This document shows, one piece after another, positions 16,197 to 25,407 of a stretch of DNA of 64,000 nt. The notes below the pieces were generated by a model that was given only the letters and a program-made list of their open reading frames with translations, had not been told where the DNA came from and ran no database searches. The stretch comes from CAWGHZ01 sp963822575. GTDB taxonomy: Bacteria > Pseudomonadota > Alphaproteobacteria > MPNO01 > DASWLB01. The first letter of the stretch is position 1; the number at the start of each line of letters is the position of its first letter. Location of the stretch: contig CAWGHZ010000004.1 of NCBI GenBank assembly GCA_963822575.1, positions 186,001 through 250,000 of the forward strand, in the 5' to 3' direction. The position numbers and the translations under genes were made by a program.

Positions 16197-16955
16197 ATGG
16201 CCACGACCTATGCCAGCGTGATCGCGAAGACCCCCGCGGGCGCCGTGGTGCCGCGCGCTATGGGCGAGCAGTCCTTCCACACCCTTTTCGCCCGGCGCCC
16301 GGTCGAGACCGTCGAGCCCGGCAAGGTGCTGTTCTTCGAGACCGACCCGGCCGACCATGTGTTCGAGGTGGTGCGCGGCGTGCTGCGGCTCTACAAGCTG
16401 ATGCCCGACGGGCGGCGCGCCATCACCGGATTCATCTTCGCGGGCGAGATCCTGGGCGTGTCGTTCAAGGACCGCTATCTCTATTCGGCCGAGGCGGTGA
16501 CCGAGGTTAAGCTGCAGCGCTATCCGCGTGCCCAACTCCACGCCACGCTGGCCCGCAGCCCCGGCCTCAGCCGCGAGGTGCTGGCCATGGCCTGCGACGA
16601 GCTGCAGGCGGCGCAGGACCAGGTGCTGCTGCTCGCGCGCAAGTCGGCCTACGAGCGCATCGCGAGCTTCATCCTGTCGGCCGCACGCCGCCTCGCCGCC
16701 GACGGCGAGCCGGTGCGCGAGATCGAGCTGCCGATGACCCGCCTCGACATGGCCGACTATCTCGGCCTCACCATCGAGACGGTCAGCCGGGCCCTCGCCA
16801 AGCTCAAGGCCGACGGGCTGATCGCCCTGCCGTCGCCGCACAAGGTGGTGCTGCGCCGGACCAACGACCTGATGGTCGCGGCCGGCGAAATCGAGCGCGA
16901 CGAGGACGAGGAGCCGCTGCCCCGCGCCATCCGCGGCGCCGTCTGGCCGCAGTGA
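16197..16955 (+). CDS. Crp/FNR-family transcriptional regulator, FixK-like
   Basis: A 252-residue protein with an N-terminal cyclic-nucleotide-binding-like beta-roll (about 25-140), a dimerisation helix, and a winged HTH (TRLDMADYLGLTIETVSRALAKLKADGLI, about 181-209) whose recognition helix carries the E-SR pattern for TTGAT sites. The N-terminal cysteine cluster of true FNR is absent, so it is FixK-like and not a direct oxygen sensor. An FNR box lies just upstream. It ends eight bases before the convergent amidase gene. Confidence 0.88.
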   Translation: MATTYASVIAKTPAGAVVPRAMGEQSFHTLFARRPVETVEPGKVLFFETDPADHVFEVVRGVLRLYKLMPDGRRAITGFIFAGEILGVSFKDRYLYSAEAVTEVKLQRYPRAQLHATLARSPGLSREVLAMACDELQAAQDQVLLLARKSAYERIASFILSAARRLAADGEPVREIELPMTRLDMADYLGLTIETVSRALAKLKADGLIALPSPHKVVLRRTNDLMVAAGEIERDEDEEPLPRAIRGAVWPQ

Positions 16956-16963
16956 ATCGCGTT

Positions 16964-18310
16964 CTACTTCCGACGGCGACGGGCGGGCTTCAGCACCAGG
17001 TCCGAAAGCCACTGGGCCGTGCGAAGGAGACGGGCGTCGTCGCCCTTGCGCCCGACGAGTTGCACGCCGACGGGGAGGCCATTGGGACCGGTGAGCAGCG
17101 GCAGAGAAACCGTCGGCACGCCGATCAGAGTCCAGGCGGTGCAGAAGGCGGGATTTCCCGTCGTCTCGAGCCCGACCGGCGCCTCGCCCGCCGCGGCGGG
17201 CGTCAGGATGGCGTCGAACGAGTTCCAGAAATCCCCGAGTGAGCGCTCCAGGAGGGGCACGCGCGCCTTGGCGCGGATATAGTCCGTCGCCGCCACCTTG
17301 CTGCCGCGCGCGATCAGGGCGCGGAGCCCGGCCGAGAGCTTGTTGCGTCCGCGCTCGGCCTCGGGGACGAAGGCGACCGCGACATCGGGCTCCATGATGG
17401 AAGCGTGCTGCGCGAGCGCATCGTCGAACACCGACGGCAGCGGCACCTCGGCGGCACGCTCGCCCAGGAATCCGACGAGCTCGCCGAACGCCTCGCGGGT
17501 CTCGGGATCGGCATCGTCCCACGTCGGCGGCTTGACGAAAGCGAGGCGCGGCGGCAAGGGCGGCTCTTCCGCCGCGACGCGCGCGAGCGGCGGCGGCGCC
17601 TGCGGCCGCGTGTCGGGATCGCGCGGATCGTATGCGATCAGGCATTCCGCGAGGCGCGCCGCATCGTCGACATTGGTCGCGAACACCCCGACATGGTCGA
17701 GCGCCGCCGAGAGCGGCAATATCCCGGCGCGGGAGATCAGCCCGTGGCTCGGCTTGAAGCCCACCACCCCGCAGAACGACGCCGGCCGGATGACCGAGCC
17801 GTTGGTCTGGGTCCCGATCGCGAGCGGGACCATGCCGGCGGCCACCGCCGCCGCCGAGCCTTGCGACGAGCCGCCGGGCGTGCGCGCCGGATCGTGCGGG
17901 TTCCGCGTCTTGCCCGGGTGGTAGAGCGCGAGCTCCGCCGTCACCGTCTTGCCCAGGACGATCGCGCCGGCCTGGCGCAGTCGGGCGACGACCGTCGCGT
18001 CCCGGTGCGGTCGACGGCCGGCGTGCAGCACGGTGCCGTCCTCGGTCGGCATGTCGGCGGTGTCGATCACGTCCTTCACCCCGACCGGCACGCCGTGTAG
18101 CGGCCCCAGGGCCTCGCCCAGCTCGACCGCCCGGTCGGCCCGCGCCGCCTGTTCGCGCGCGTAGGCGGGATCGAGGAAGGTCCAGGCCGCGACGTCGGTG
18201 TCGACCGCCTCGATGCGTGCGAGGCAGGCCTCCACCAGCTCGGTCGCCGTCGCGCGGCCGGCGCGCAACGCGGCTTGGAATCCGCCGACCGTGAAATCGC
18301 CGTCCGTCAC
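16964..18310 (-). CDS. Amidase signature family protein
   Basis: A 448-residue amidase. The catalytic triad is readable as Lys79 (VGVKDVID), cis-Ser148 (TPGGSSQGSAAAVAAG) and nucleophile Ser172 (GTQTNGSVIRPAS). The start lies three bases after the stop of dctM, so it is the last gene of the TRAP transporter operon. The operon probably imports a carboxylate or amide and this enzyme hydrolyses it to acid and ammonia. The exact substrate is not visible. GatA is excluded because no gatB/gatC is present and the length and context differ. Confidence 0.88.
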   Translation of the reverse strand: MTDGDFTVGGFQAALRAGRATATELVEACLARIEAVDTDVAAWTFLDPAYAREQAARADRAVELGEALGPLHGVPVGVKDVIDTADMPTEDGTVLHAGRRPHRDATVVARLRQAGAIVLGKTVTAELALYHPGKTRNPHDPARTPGGSSQGSAAAVAAGMVPLAIGTQTNGSVIRPASFCGVVGFKPSHGLISRAGILPLSAALDHVGVFATNVDDAARLAECLIAYDPRDPDTRPQAPPPLARVAAEEPPLPPRLAFVKPPTWDDADPETREAFGELVGFLGERAAEVPLPSVFDDALAQHASIMEPDVAVAFVPEAERGRNKLSAGLRALIARGSKVAATDYIRAKARVPLLERSLGDFWNSFDAILTPAAAGEAPVGLETTGNPAFCTAWTLIGVPTVSLPLLTGPNGLPVGVQLVGRKGDDARLLRTAQWLSDLVLKPARRRRK

Positions 18311-18313
18311 GGC

Positions 18314-19669
18314 TCAGTGCGACGAATAGAGCGCGTCGGGCAGCCAGGTCGCGAGCTGCGGCCAGACGTAGAGCAGCGCCATCGTCATGAACACCATGAA
18401 CACGAAGGGCAGCGCCCCGCCGAATATCTGCGTCAGCCGCACCTCGGGCGGCGCCACCCCTTTCAGGTAGTAGGCCGACATCGCCATCGGCGGGGTGTTG
18501 AACGAGGTCTGGATGTTGAGCGCGACCAGGATGCCGAACACCAGCGGGTTGACGTCGAAGAACTTGAGGAGCGGCAGGAAGATCGGCACGAAAATGATGA
18601 TGATCTCCGTCCACTCGAGCGGCCAGCCCAAAAGGAAGATGATGAACTGGCTCAGCATCAGGAATCCGACACGGCCCATGTCGAGGCTCTTGATCAGCTC
18701 CTCCACGAGCCCCTGCCCGCCGAGATAGGCGAAGACGGAGGCGAAGGTCCAGGAGCCCACGAACAGGTACGTCACCATCGCCGAGGTGCGCGCGGTCAGC
18801 AGCACCGCCTCCTTCAGCCGGACGAAATCGAGCGCGCGATAGGCGGCGGCGAGGACGAGCGAGCCGAACGCACCGACCGCCGCGGCCTCGGTCGGCGTCG
18901 CGAGGCCGAGGAGGATCGCGCCCAGGACGGCGAGGATCAGGAAGGCCAGCGGAAAGAACGAGGTGGCGAGCGCGAAAATGACCTCGGTGAAGGGAATGTC
19001 GGTGCGCTCGCCCTCCGGCTTCGGGCAGAGCTTCGGGTCGAGCACCGCCCGACCGACGACATAGAGGACGTATAGGCCGGCGAGGACAAAGCCGGGGATG
19101 AATGCGCCGGCGTAAAGCCGCACAACCGATTCGCCCGCGGTCGCGGCGTAGAGGATCAGCAGGATCGAGGGCGGGATGAGAATCCCGAGCGTGCCGCCGG
19201 CGCACACCACGCCGGCGGAGAGCTTGGTGTCGTAGCCCGCGCGCAACATCGCCGGAAAGGCGAGAAGGCCCATCAGCGTGACCACCGCGCCGACGATGCC
19301 CGTCGCCGTCGCGAACAGCGCGCAGGTGATGAGCGTCGCGACGGCGAGCGAGCCAGGCACGCGCCGCGCCGCCACCTGGATGGAATAGAAGAGCCGGTCG
19401 AGGATGTTGGCGCGCTCGACCACGTAGCCCATGAACAGGAACAGCGGCACCGCGGTCAGCGTGTCGTTCGACAATATGCTGAAGGTGTTCTGGACCAGTA
19501 GGTCGAAGATGCGGTTGGAGAAGATGTGGTGGAGCTGGTCGGGCGTCGCATAGGCGTAGTAGCCGAAGAACACCCCCATCGCCATCAGGGTGAAGGCGAT
19601 GGGAAAGCCCAGCATGATGGCGAAGATGAACAACCCCATCATCAGGACGCCGATTTCGGGGTTACTCAC
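18314..19669 (-). CDS. TRAP transporter large permease (DctM family)
   Basis: A 451-residue, about 12-helix inner-membrane protein with the DctM features PIAFTLMAMGVFFGY, VPLFLFMGYVVER, GGTLGILIPPSILLILYA and the PTEAAAVGAFG motif. It forms the sodium- or proton-driven channel half of a TRAP importer with the small permease, whose gene stop overlaps its start (ATGA). The periplasmic binding protein is encoded two genes upstream. Confidence 0.95.
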   Translation of the reverse strand: MSNPEIGVLMMGLFIFAIMLGFPIAFTLMAMGVFFGYYAYATPDQLHHIFSNRIFDLLVQNTFSILSNDTLTAVPLFLFMGYVVERANILDRLFYSIQVAARRVPGSLAVATLITCALFATATGIVGAVVTLMGLLAFPAMLRAGYDTKLSAGVVCAGGTLGILIPPSILLILYAATAGESVVRLYAGAFIPGFVLAGLYVLYVVGRAVLDPKLCPKPEGERTDIPFTEVIFALATSFFPLAFLILAVLGAILLGLATPTEAAAVGAFGSLVLAAAYRALDFVRLKEAVLLTARTSAMVTYLFVGSWTFASVFAYLGGQGLVEELIKSLDMGRVGFLMLSQFIIFLLGWPLEWTEIIIIFVPIFLPLLKFFDVNPLVFGILVALNIQTSFNTPPMAMSAYYLKGVAPPEVRLTQIFGGALPFVFMVFMTMALLYVWPQLATWLPDALYSSH

Positions 19670-20274
19670 GTGGCGGGCTTCCGGTCGGCGTGGCCCTCGG
19701 GGTGCGTCTCGGCATACTCCCGCTCATGCTGGATCGCGCTCTCCAGTTCCTCCACGTCGTGCAGGCGCGGCGGCCAGCGCCCTTCGCGAAGGCACACGAT
19801 GCAGCGCATCACCTCGGCGATGCCTTGCAGCAGCAGCGTCGCCCCCGCCATGGGAATCAGCGTTTTCAGCGGAAAGATCGGGATGTCGGCCGGCGAATAG
19901 ACGCTGACCTCCTGATAGCGCCACGACTCCGAGGCGTAGTTGTAGCCGGCGAAGGTCAGCGCCAGGATGCCGGGGAAGAAGAAAATGATGAACAGCACCA
20001 GGTCGACTCCCGCCTGCGTCCGGTCCGAGAACAGGCGGTAAACCACGTCGCCGCGCACGTGGCCGTTGCGGCCCAGCGTATAGGCCCCGGCCATCACGAA
20101 CAGCGCGCCGTACATGTTGTAGCTCAGGTCGAAGGCCCACACGGTCGGATCGCGCAACGCGTAGCGCACGAACACCTCGTAGGTCACCCCGAACGTCAGG
20201 ATCAGGATGTACCAGCCGAAGGCCTTGCCGATCGCCGCGTTGAACCGGTCGATCGCGAGAACGAGCTTGATCAT
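19666..20274 (-). CDS. TRAP transporter small permease (DctQ family)
   Basis: A 202-residue protein with four hydrophobic helices (YILILTFGVTYEVFVRYAL; LSYNMYGALFVMAGAYTL; GVDLVLFIIFFFPGILALTF; a last one near 150) and the conserved GHVRGDV loop. It pairs with the DctM subunit. The C-terminus is a short charged cytoplasmic tail. It overlaps dctM by four bases and is 96 bases after dctP, with a GC-rich stem between. Confidence 0.92.
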   Translation of the reverse strand: MIKLVLAIDRFNAAIGKAFGWYILILTFGVTYEVFVRYALRDPTVWAFDLSYNMYGALFVMAGAYTLGRNGHVRGDVVYRLFSDRTQAGVDLVLFIIFFFPGILALTFAGYNYASESWRYQEVSVYSPADIPIFPLKTLIPMAGATLLLQGIAEVMRCIVCLREGRWPPRLHDVEELESAIQHEREYAETHPEGHADRKPAT

Positions 20275-20312
20275 GGAACCGTCCGGACGGGGACACCGGG
20301 CCGGCGGCGAAA

Positions 20313-20339
20313 CCGGGGCGGCGCTTCCCGCCGTCCCGG
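20313..20339 (-). terminator. GC-rich stem between dctP and dctQ
   Basis: CCGGGGCGGCG and CCGCCGTCCCGG are almost fully complementary around a short loop. No T run follows, so it more likely limits read-through or protects the abundant binding-protein mRNA than fully terminates. Confidence 0.4.
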
Positions 20340-20370
20340 TCCGTCGCGCATTCGGCTGAACAGTCTGCGG

Positions 20371-21534
20371 CTAGAAGCCGAGTGGCTGCTCCTTGCCGAA
20401 ATAATGCTCGTAGGCGAGCTTCGTGTCGTGCGCGTTGAGAAGCTGGTAGTACGTCACGTCTTTGGCCCAGGCCTTCTGGTTCTCCGTGACCTTCTTGAAC
20501 CACTCCTGCTTGTCGTACTGCTCGACCACCTTGTCCCACGCGTCGAGCTGCGCCTTGAGGATCGATTCGGGCGTGCGCGCCACCTTCACGTGGTCCTTGT
20601 GGATCAGCGCCTGCAGGTCCTTCGGGTAGTGCTCGTAAGCGGTCCACAGGTTGGACGAGGACGCGGCCTCGACCGAATGGCGGATGATCGCCTGCTGCTC
20701 CTTGGGCAGCGAGTCGAACTTGGACTTGTTGAACTCGATCTCCAGCACTTCAGACGGCTGGTGATAGCTCGACAGCATGTACACCTTGGCGACGTCGGCG
20801 GCGCCGAAGCGGCGGTCCGAGGTGGGGTTGTTGTACTCGAACGCCTCGATCACGCCCTTTTCCATCGCCGGAATGATCTCGCCGCCGGGAAGCTGGGTGA
20901 CCTTGAGGCCCATCGCCTGCATCACGTTGGTGGCAAGCCCGACGGTGCGGTATTTCAGCCCCTTGAGGTCAGCCGGGCTCTTCGGCTCCTTCTTGAACCA
21001 GCCGAGCGGCTGGGTCGGCATCGGCATCAGGAACCAGCCGACGATGTTGAGTCCGAGTACCTTCTGCGTCAGTTCCTCGTACAGCTTCTGGCCCGGCCCG
21101 TAGAACCATGCGAGGAACTGGTTCGCATCCCAGCCGTAGCAAGGCCCGGTCCCGAACAGCGATGCTGCGCGGTTCTTGCCGTACCAGTAGGCCGGCACCA
21201 GGTGGCCGGCGTCCAGGACGCCCTTGTTCACCGCGTCCTGCACCTCGAACGCTTTCACCACTGCGCCCGCGTTGAGATACTGGATCTTCAGCCGGCCGCC
21301 GCCCATCTCGTTGACGCGGCTGACGAACTCGTTGGCGTAGTCGTTGAAGATGTCGCCCGCGCCCCACGAGCCCTGCATCTTGAGTACCGTCGTTTCGGCG
21401 CGCGAAATCTGCGGCATGGCGATGGTCGCCGCCGCCCCCGCAGCACCGGCGCCTGCCAGACGCAGGAACTTGCGGCGCGATCCGGTCTCCCCCGTCTTCG
21501 CCGCCTTCGTCGCCCCTTTGCCGATCCTGGTCAT
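20371..21534 (-). CDS. TRAP transporter substrate-binding protein (DctP family), Tat-exported
   Basis: A 387-residue periplasmic binding protein. The N-terminus has a twin-arginine signal (SRRKFLRLAGAGAAGAAATI, cleavage near ISRAE). The mature part shows the DctP/TakP pattern with AFEVQDAVNKGVLDAGH, PTQPLGWFKKEP and a long C-terminal helical region. Tat export is common for the TakP-like branch binding alpha-keto acids or other carboxylates. ATG 21534 has GAGGAGGG upstream. It is the first gene of the TRAP-amidase operon. Confidence 0.93.
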   Translation of the reverse strand: MTRIGKGATKAAKTGETGSRRKFLRLAGAGAAGAAATIAMPQISRAETTVLKMQGSWGAGDIFNDYANEFVSRVNEMGGGRLKIQYLNAGAVVKAFEVQDAVNKGVLDAGHLVPAYWYGKNRAASLFGTGPCYGWDANQFLAWFYGPGQKLYEELTQKVLGLNIVGWFLMPMPTQPLGWFKKEPKSPADLKGLKYRTVGLATNVMQAMGLKVTQLPGGEIIPAMEKGVIEAFEYNNPTSDRRFGAADVAKVYMLSSYHQPSEVLEIEFNKSKFDSLPKEQQAIIRHSVEAASSSNLWTAYEHYPKDLQALIHKDHVKVARTPESILKAQLDAWDKVVEQYDKQEWFKKVTENQKAWAKDVTYYQLLNAHDTKLAYEHYFGKEQPLGF

Positions 21535-21702
21535 GCGATCCCTCCTCTTCGTTGTTGTGATATCGCTGGGCCGGCCGTAATTCCGCACAAGAACGCGCGC
21601 CACCGGGCCTGCCCGTCAGGCACTGGGTGGCATCGTTACGTGAGTCGCATGCCGAGACAAGTCGTTTTTTGCGATTGTTTCGCGTGGGCGACCCGGGCTT
21701 TC

Positions 21703-21731
21703 TTGATGTTGCGCTGCCTCCTCGCTACGCT
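21703..21731 (+). promoter_or_regulatory. Candidate promoter of the MetE-like gene
   Basis: TTGATG (21703-21708) and TACGCT (21726-21731) are 17 bases apart, 31 bases before the start codon. The rest of the divergent gap up to dctP (21535-21702) shows no other clear element. Confidence 0.4.
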
Positions 21732-21761
21732 GCATGCGCCAGCCCAGCCGCGGGAGCCGCC

Positions 21762-22916
21762 ATGCTGTATTCGACTGACCGGATCATGACCACGCACGCG
21801 GGCTCGCTGCCCCGGCCCGACGCTCTGCGCGACATGGTGGTGGCGCGCTCGCGCGGCCAGGACATTGACGACGCCGCGTTCGAGGCCGCCCTCGCCCAGG
21901 CGACCGGGGAGGTGGTCCGGAAGCAGGTCGAATGCGGGCTCGACAGCGTGAATGACGGCGAGCTCTCCAAATTCAACTTCACCGACTATATCCGGCTTCG
22001 CCTCGACGGGCTGGAGACGCGCCCGGCCAAGGACTATCGCCGACTTGAGATCACCGCGCGCGACGAGCGCAAGTTCGCCGAATATTTCAAGGTCCGCCCT
22101 CGCTCGCGCGCGCCGGGCGAGCCGCAGCGCCACGTGTGCGTTGCGCCGCTCAAATATGTCGGCCAGGCCGACCTCAAGCGCGACCTGGAGAATTTCAAGG
22201 CGGCGCTTCGGGGCGTTTCCGTCGCCGAGGCCTACCTACCCGCCAACACGCCGGGTACGGTGGAGCACTGGCTCGCCAACGAGCACTATCCGGACGACGA
22301 ATCCTTCGTCTTCGCCATCGCCGACGCGCTGAACCAGGAATATCGGGCGATCGTCGACGCCGGCTTCCAGCTCCAGATCGACGATCCCGACCTGCCGGAC
22401 GGGTGGAACTGCCTGCCCGACATGGACGTACTCGCCTACCGCAAATACGCCGAACTGCGCGTCGCCGCGATCAACCGCGCGCTTCAGGGAATCCCGCCGG
22501 AAAAGGTGCGCCTCCACGTCTGCTGGGGCAGCTTCCACGGGCCGCACCACGATGACATCCCGCTCGCCGACATCGCGGACCTGATCCTCTCGGTGAAGGC
22601 GAAAAGCTTCTCGATCGAGGCATCGAACCCGTGCCACGAGCACGAATGGCGCGTGTTCGAGACCGTGAAGCTGCCGGCGGGCGCGACGCTGGTGCCGGGC
22701 GTCGTCGGCCACTGCTCCGATTTCATCGAGCACCCGGACCTGGTCGCCGAGCGGCTGGTACGCTACGCGAAGCTGGTGGGGCGCGAGAACGTGCTCGCCG
22801 GCACCGATTGCGGCCTCGGCCACCGCGTCGGCCATGCCTCGATCTGCTGGGCCAAGTTCCAGGCGATGGCCGAGGGCGCCCGCCGCGCGACCAAGGAGCT
22901 GTGGGGGAAGGGGTAG
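21762..22916 (+). CDS. MetE C-terminal domain-like methyltransferase (cobalamin-independent methionine synthase family)
   Basis: A 384-residue stand-alone protein of the MetE C-terminal TIM-barrel fold. It begins with TTHAGSLPRPDALRDMV, a hallmark of these short homologues, and has DGELSKFNFTDY, LQIDDPDLPDGW, HVCWGSF and a C-terminal GTDCGLGHRVGH, where Cys, His and Glu residues would bind zinc. The N-terminal folate domain of full MetE is absent, so its methyl donor is probably not methyltetrahydrofolate. It diverges from the TRAP operon. Confidence 0.8.
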   Translation: MLYSTDRIMTTHAGSLPRPDALRDMVVARSRGQDIDDAAFEAALAQATGEVVRKQVECGLDSVNDGELSKFNFTDYIRLRLDGLETRPAKDYRRLEITARDERKFAEYFKVRPRSRAPGEPQRHVCVAPLKYVGQADLKRDLENFKAALRGVSVAEAYLPANTPGTVEHWLANEHYPDDESFVFAIADALNQEYRAIVDAGFQLQIDDPDLPDGWNCLPDMDVLAYRKYAELRVAAINRALQGIPPEKVRLHVCWGSFHGPHHDDIPLADIADLILSVKAKSFSIEASNPCHEHEWRVFETVKLPAGATLVPGVVGHCSDFIEHPDLVAERLVRYAKLVGRENVLAGTDCGLGHRVGHASICWAKFQAMAEGARRATKELWGKG

Positions 22917-22952
22917 GGCGGGCGCTAGAGCCTTTTCCGCTCACGCGGAATC

Positions 22953-23032
22953 GCACCGGCCCGCACCCCCGCCCGGCCACCCAATGACAGTATCCTGGTA
23001 TAGGTGGCCGGGTGAGCGGAGCGGGCTGGTGC
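22953..23032. terminator. Long interrupted hairpin between convergent genes
   Basis: CCCGGCCACC (22972-22981) and GGTGGCCGGG (23003-23012) form a perfect 10-bp stem with a 21-base loop. Outside it, GCACCGGCCCGC pairs with GCGGGCTGGTGC but for one G-T. The element lies between the MetE-like gene and ettA, which converge, and could stop transcription from both sides. A neighbouring CTAGAGCCTTTTCCG-type palindrome suggests a repeat family. Confidence 0.45.
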
Positions 23033-23051
23033 CGTCTGATCGAAAGCCGCG

Positions 23052-24735
23052 CTAGCCCCGCACCAGCGGCTTGAAGCGGAAGCGGGTCGGCGCCTCCGGG
23101 TCCTCGCCGGTGCGGCGCTTGTAGTCGGCGACGTAGTCGGCGTAGTTGCCCTGGAACCACTCGACCTTGCTCATCCCCTCGAACGCCAGGATGTGCGTTG
23201 CGATGCGGTCGAGAAACCAGCGGTCATGGCTGATGACCAGCGCGCAGCCGGCGAAATCGACCAGCGCGTCCTCGAGCGCGCGCAGCGTGTCGACGTCCAG
23301 ATCGTTGGTCGGCTCGTCCAAGAGGATCACGTTGGCGCCCGACTTCAGCATCTTGGCGAGGTGGACGCGGTTGCGCTCGCCGCCCGAGAGCTGGCCGACC
23401 TTCTTCTGCTGGTCGGCGCCGCGGAAGTTGAACGCGCCGCAATAGGCGCGGCTGTTCATCCGCCGCTTGCCGAGCACCACCTCGTCTTCGCCGCCGGAAA
23501 TCTCCTCCCACACCGTCTTTTTCGCCTCGAGCGATTCGCGCGACTGGTCGACATAGCCGAGCTTGACCGTCTCGCCGATCTTCAGCGTGCCGCCGTCGGG
23601 CGTCTCCTGGCCGACGATCATGCGGAACAAGGTCGTCTTGCCGGCGCCGTTCGGCCCGATGATGCCGACGATGCCGCCCGGCGGCAGCTTGAACGAGAGC
23701 TCCTCGATCAAAAGCCGGTCGCCGTAGCCCTTGGTCACATGGTCGGCGTCGATCACCACCTCGCCGAGGCGCGGCCCGGCAGGGATGACGATCTGGGCCG
23801 TCTCGGGCGCCCGGTCGGCGGCCTCGGCGAGCAGGCTTTCGTAGGCGGTCACGCGGGCGCGGCTCTTCGCCTGGCGGGCACGCGGGCTCGCGCGCACCCA
23901 TTCGAGCTCGCGGGCCAGCGTGCGCTGGCGCGCCGATTCGACCCTCTCCTCCTGGGCGAGGCGCTTCTCCTTCTGTTCCAGCCAGGACGAGTAGTGGCCC
24001 TTCCACGGGATGCCGCGCCCGCGGTCGAGCTCCAGGATCCAGCCCGCCACGTTGTCGAGGAAGTAGCGGTCATGGGTGACGGCGACGACCGTGCCCTCGT
24101 AGTCGTGCAGGAAGCGCTCGAGCCACGCCACCAACTCGGCGTCGAGATGGTTGGTCGGCTCGTCCAGGAGCAGCAGGTCCGGCTTCTGCAAGAGAAGCCG
24201 GCAGAGCGCGACCCGGCGCCGCTCGCCGCCCGAAAGCGTGGTCACGTCGGCCTCGGCCGGCGGCAGGCGCAGCGCGTCCATCGCGATCTCGACCGTCCGG
24301 TCGAGGTCCCAGGCGCCGGCCGCGTCGATCTTGGCCTGCAGCTCGCCCTGCTCCTCGATCAGCGCGTTCATCGCGTCGTCGTCCATCGGTTCGGCGAACT
24401 TGGCGCTGATCTCCTCGAACCGTTGCAGGAGGGCGTGAGTTCTCGGCGAGCCCCTCCAGCACGTTGCCGCGCACGTCCTTGGCGGGGTCGAGCTGCGGCT
24501 CCTGCGGCAGATACCCCACGCTCGCGCCCTCGGCCAGCCAGGCCTCGCCCTGGAACTCCGAATCGAGCCCGGCCATGATGCGCAGAAGGGTCGACTTGCC
24601 GGCGCCGTTGTAGCCCAGGACGCCGATCTTCGCGCCCGGCAGGAAGGCGAGCGTGATGTCCTTCAAGACCTCGCCCACGCCGGGGTAGGTCTTGGTCAGC
24701 CGGTTCATCACGTAGACGTACTGGTAGGCGGGCAT
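23052..24735 (-). pseudogene. ettA: Energy-dependent translational throttle protein EttA (ABC-F), frameshifted
   Basis: The N-terminus (MPAYQYVYVMNRLTKTYPG, Walker A GYNGAGKST, VGYLPQEPQLDP) and the rest (DDDAMNALIEEQGEL, AWDLDRTVEIAMDAL, LSGGERRRVALC, LLLDEPTNHLDAE, second cassette GPNGAGKTT and LLDEPTNDLD) are in adjacent frames. Removing one base near 24,439 gives about 560 residues, the size of E. coli EttA. EttA gates the first peptide bond on the ribosome according to ATP/ADP ratio. Its high conservation argues for an assembly indel rather than loss. Confidence 0.88.
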
Positions 24736-24808
24736 GGTCCGGTCCCGGGGATGAGGGGGCGGAGTCATACAGAACGCCGCCCTCGCCCGCAACCGGCGCC
24801 GCGGCGTG

Positions 24809-25228
24809 CTACAGCCGTTCCCAGAGCGCCTCTTCGCGCTCGAGCTCGTCGACCTCGTAGCCCAGGAAGTCGCGCCGCGACAGGATGCCGATCAGCTTCT
24901 CCTCGTGGACGATGGGCAAATGCCGGTAGCGGCGCGCGTGCATGCGGCGTAGCGCCTCGACCGCGCGCTCGTCGGGTGCGATCGTTTCGGGGTCGGGGGT
25001 CATCACCTCGGCCAGGGTGGTCATATCCGGATCGCGACCGGCCGCCACCACCCGGCCGATCAGATCCGTGCCGGTGAAGATCCCGACCAGCCGACCGCGC
25101 TTCACCACCAGGACGGAGCGCACATTGCGCCGGGCCATGCGCTTCGCTGCCTCGCGCACCGTGGCGTCCGGGGCAAGGCGCAGCAATTTCTGATCCTGCA
25201 CGACATCGGGGACGAGCCTGCGCACCAT
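24809..25228 (-). CDS. Paired CBS-domain protein
   Basis: A 139-residue protein made almost entirely of two CBS motifs (ATVREAAKRMARRNVRSVLV with LVGIFTGTDLI; and DERAVEALRRMHARRYRHLP with LIGILSRRDFL). Such modules bind adenine nucleotides and sense energy or redox state. ATG 25228 is preferred to the longer reading because the longer one runs into an FNR box at 25292-25305, 64 bases upstream, a good distance for FNR/FixK activation under low oxygen. Confidence 0.85.
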   Translation of the reverse strand: MVRRLVPDVVQDQKLLRLAPDATVREAAKRMARRNVRSVLVVKRGRLVGIFTGTDLIGRVVAAGRDPDMTTLAEVMTPDPETIAPDERAVEALRRMHARRYRHLPIVHEEKLIGILSRRDFLGYEVDELEREEALWERL

Positions 25229-25291
25229 GGGGATGTCTTTCGCGGTCGATGGCCAATTAATTAACCTTGTCACGCGGGTGCCGGCCGTGGC

Positions 25292-25305
25292 TTGATCTGG
25301 GTCAA
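25292..25305. promoter_or_regulatory. FNR/FixK box before the CBS-domain gene
   Basis: TTGATCTGGGTCAA, the same near-palindrome as at 16154-16167. It sits 64 bases before the CBS gene (minus) and 103 before the FAD monooxygenase gene (plus). The first distance is better for a class II activated promoter. Confidence 0.6.
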
Positions 25306-25407
25306 CCATGTGTCCTTTTGGCCCATTACGGTTGCGTACGGTCTGCGCGACAATTATTCAACGGGCAGGGAAACAAAGGCCAGGAACAAGCGTTCGGAAG
25401 AAGGAAT

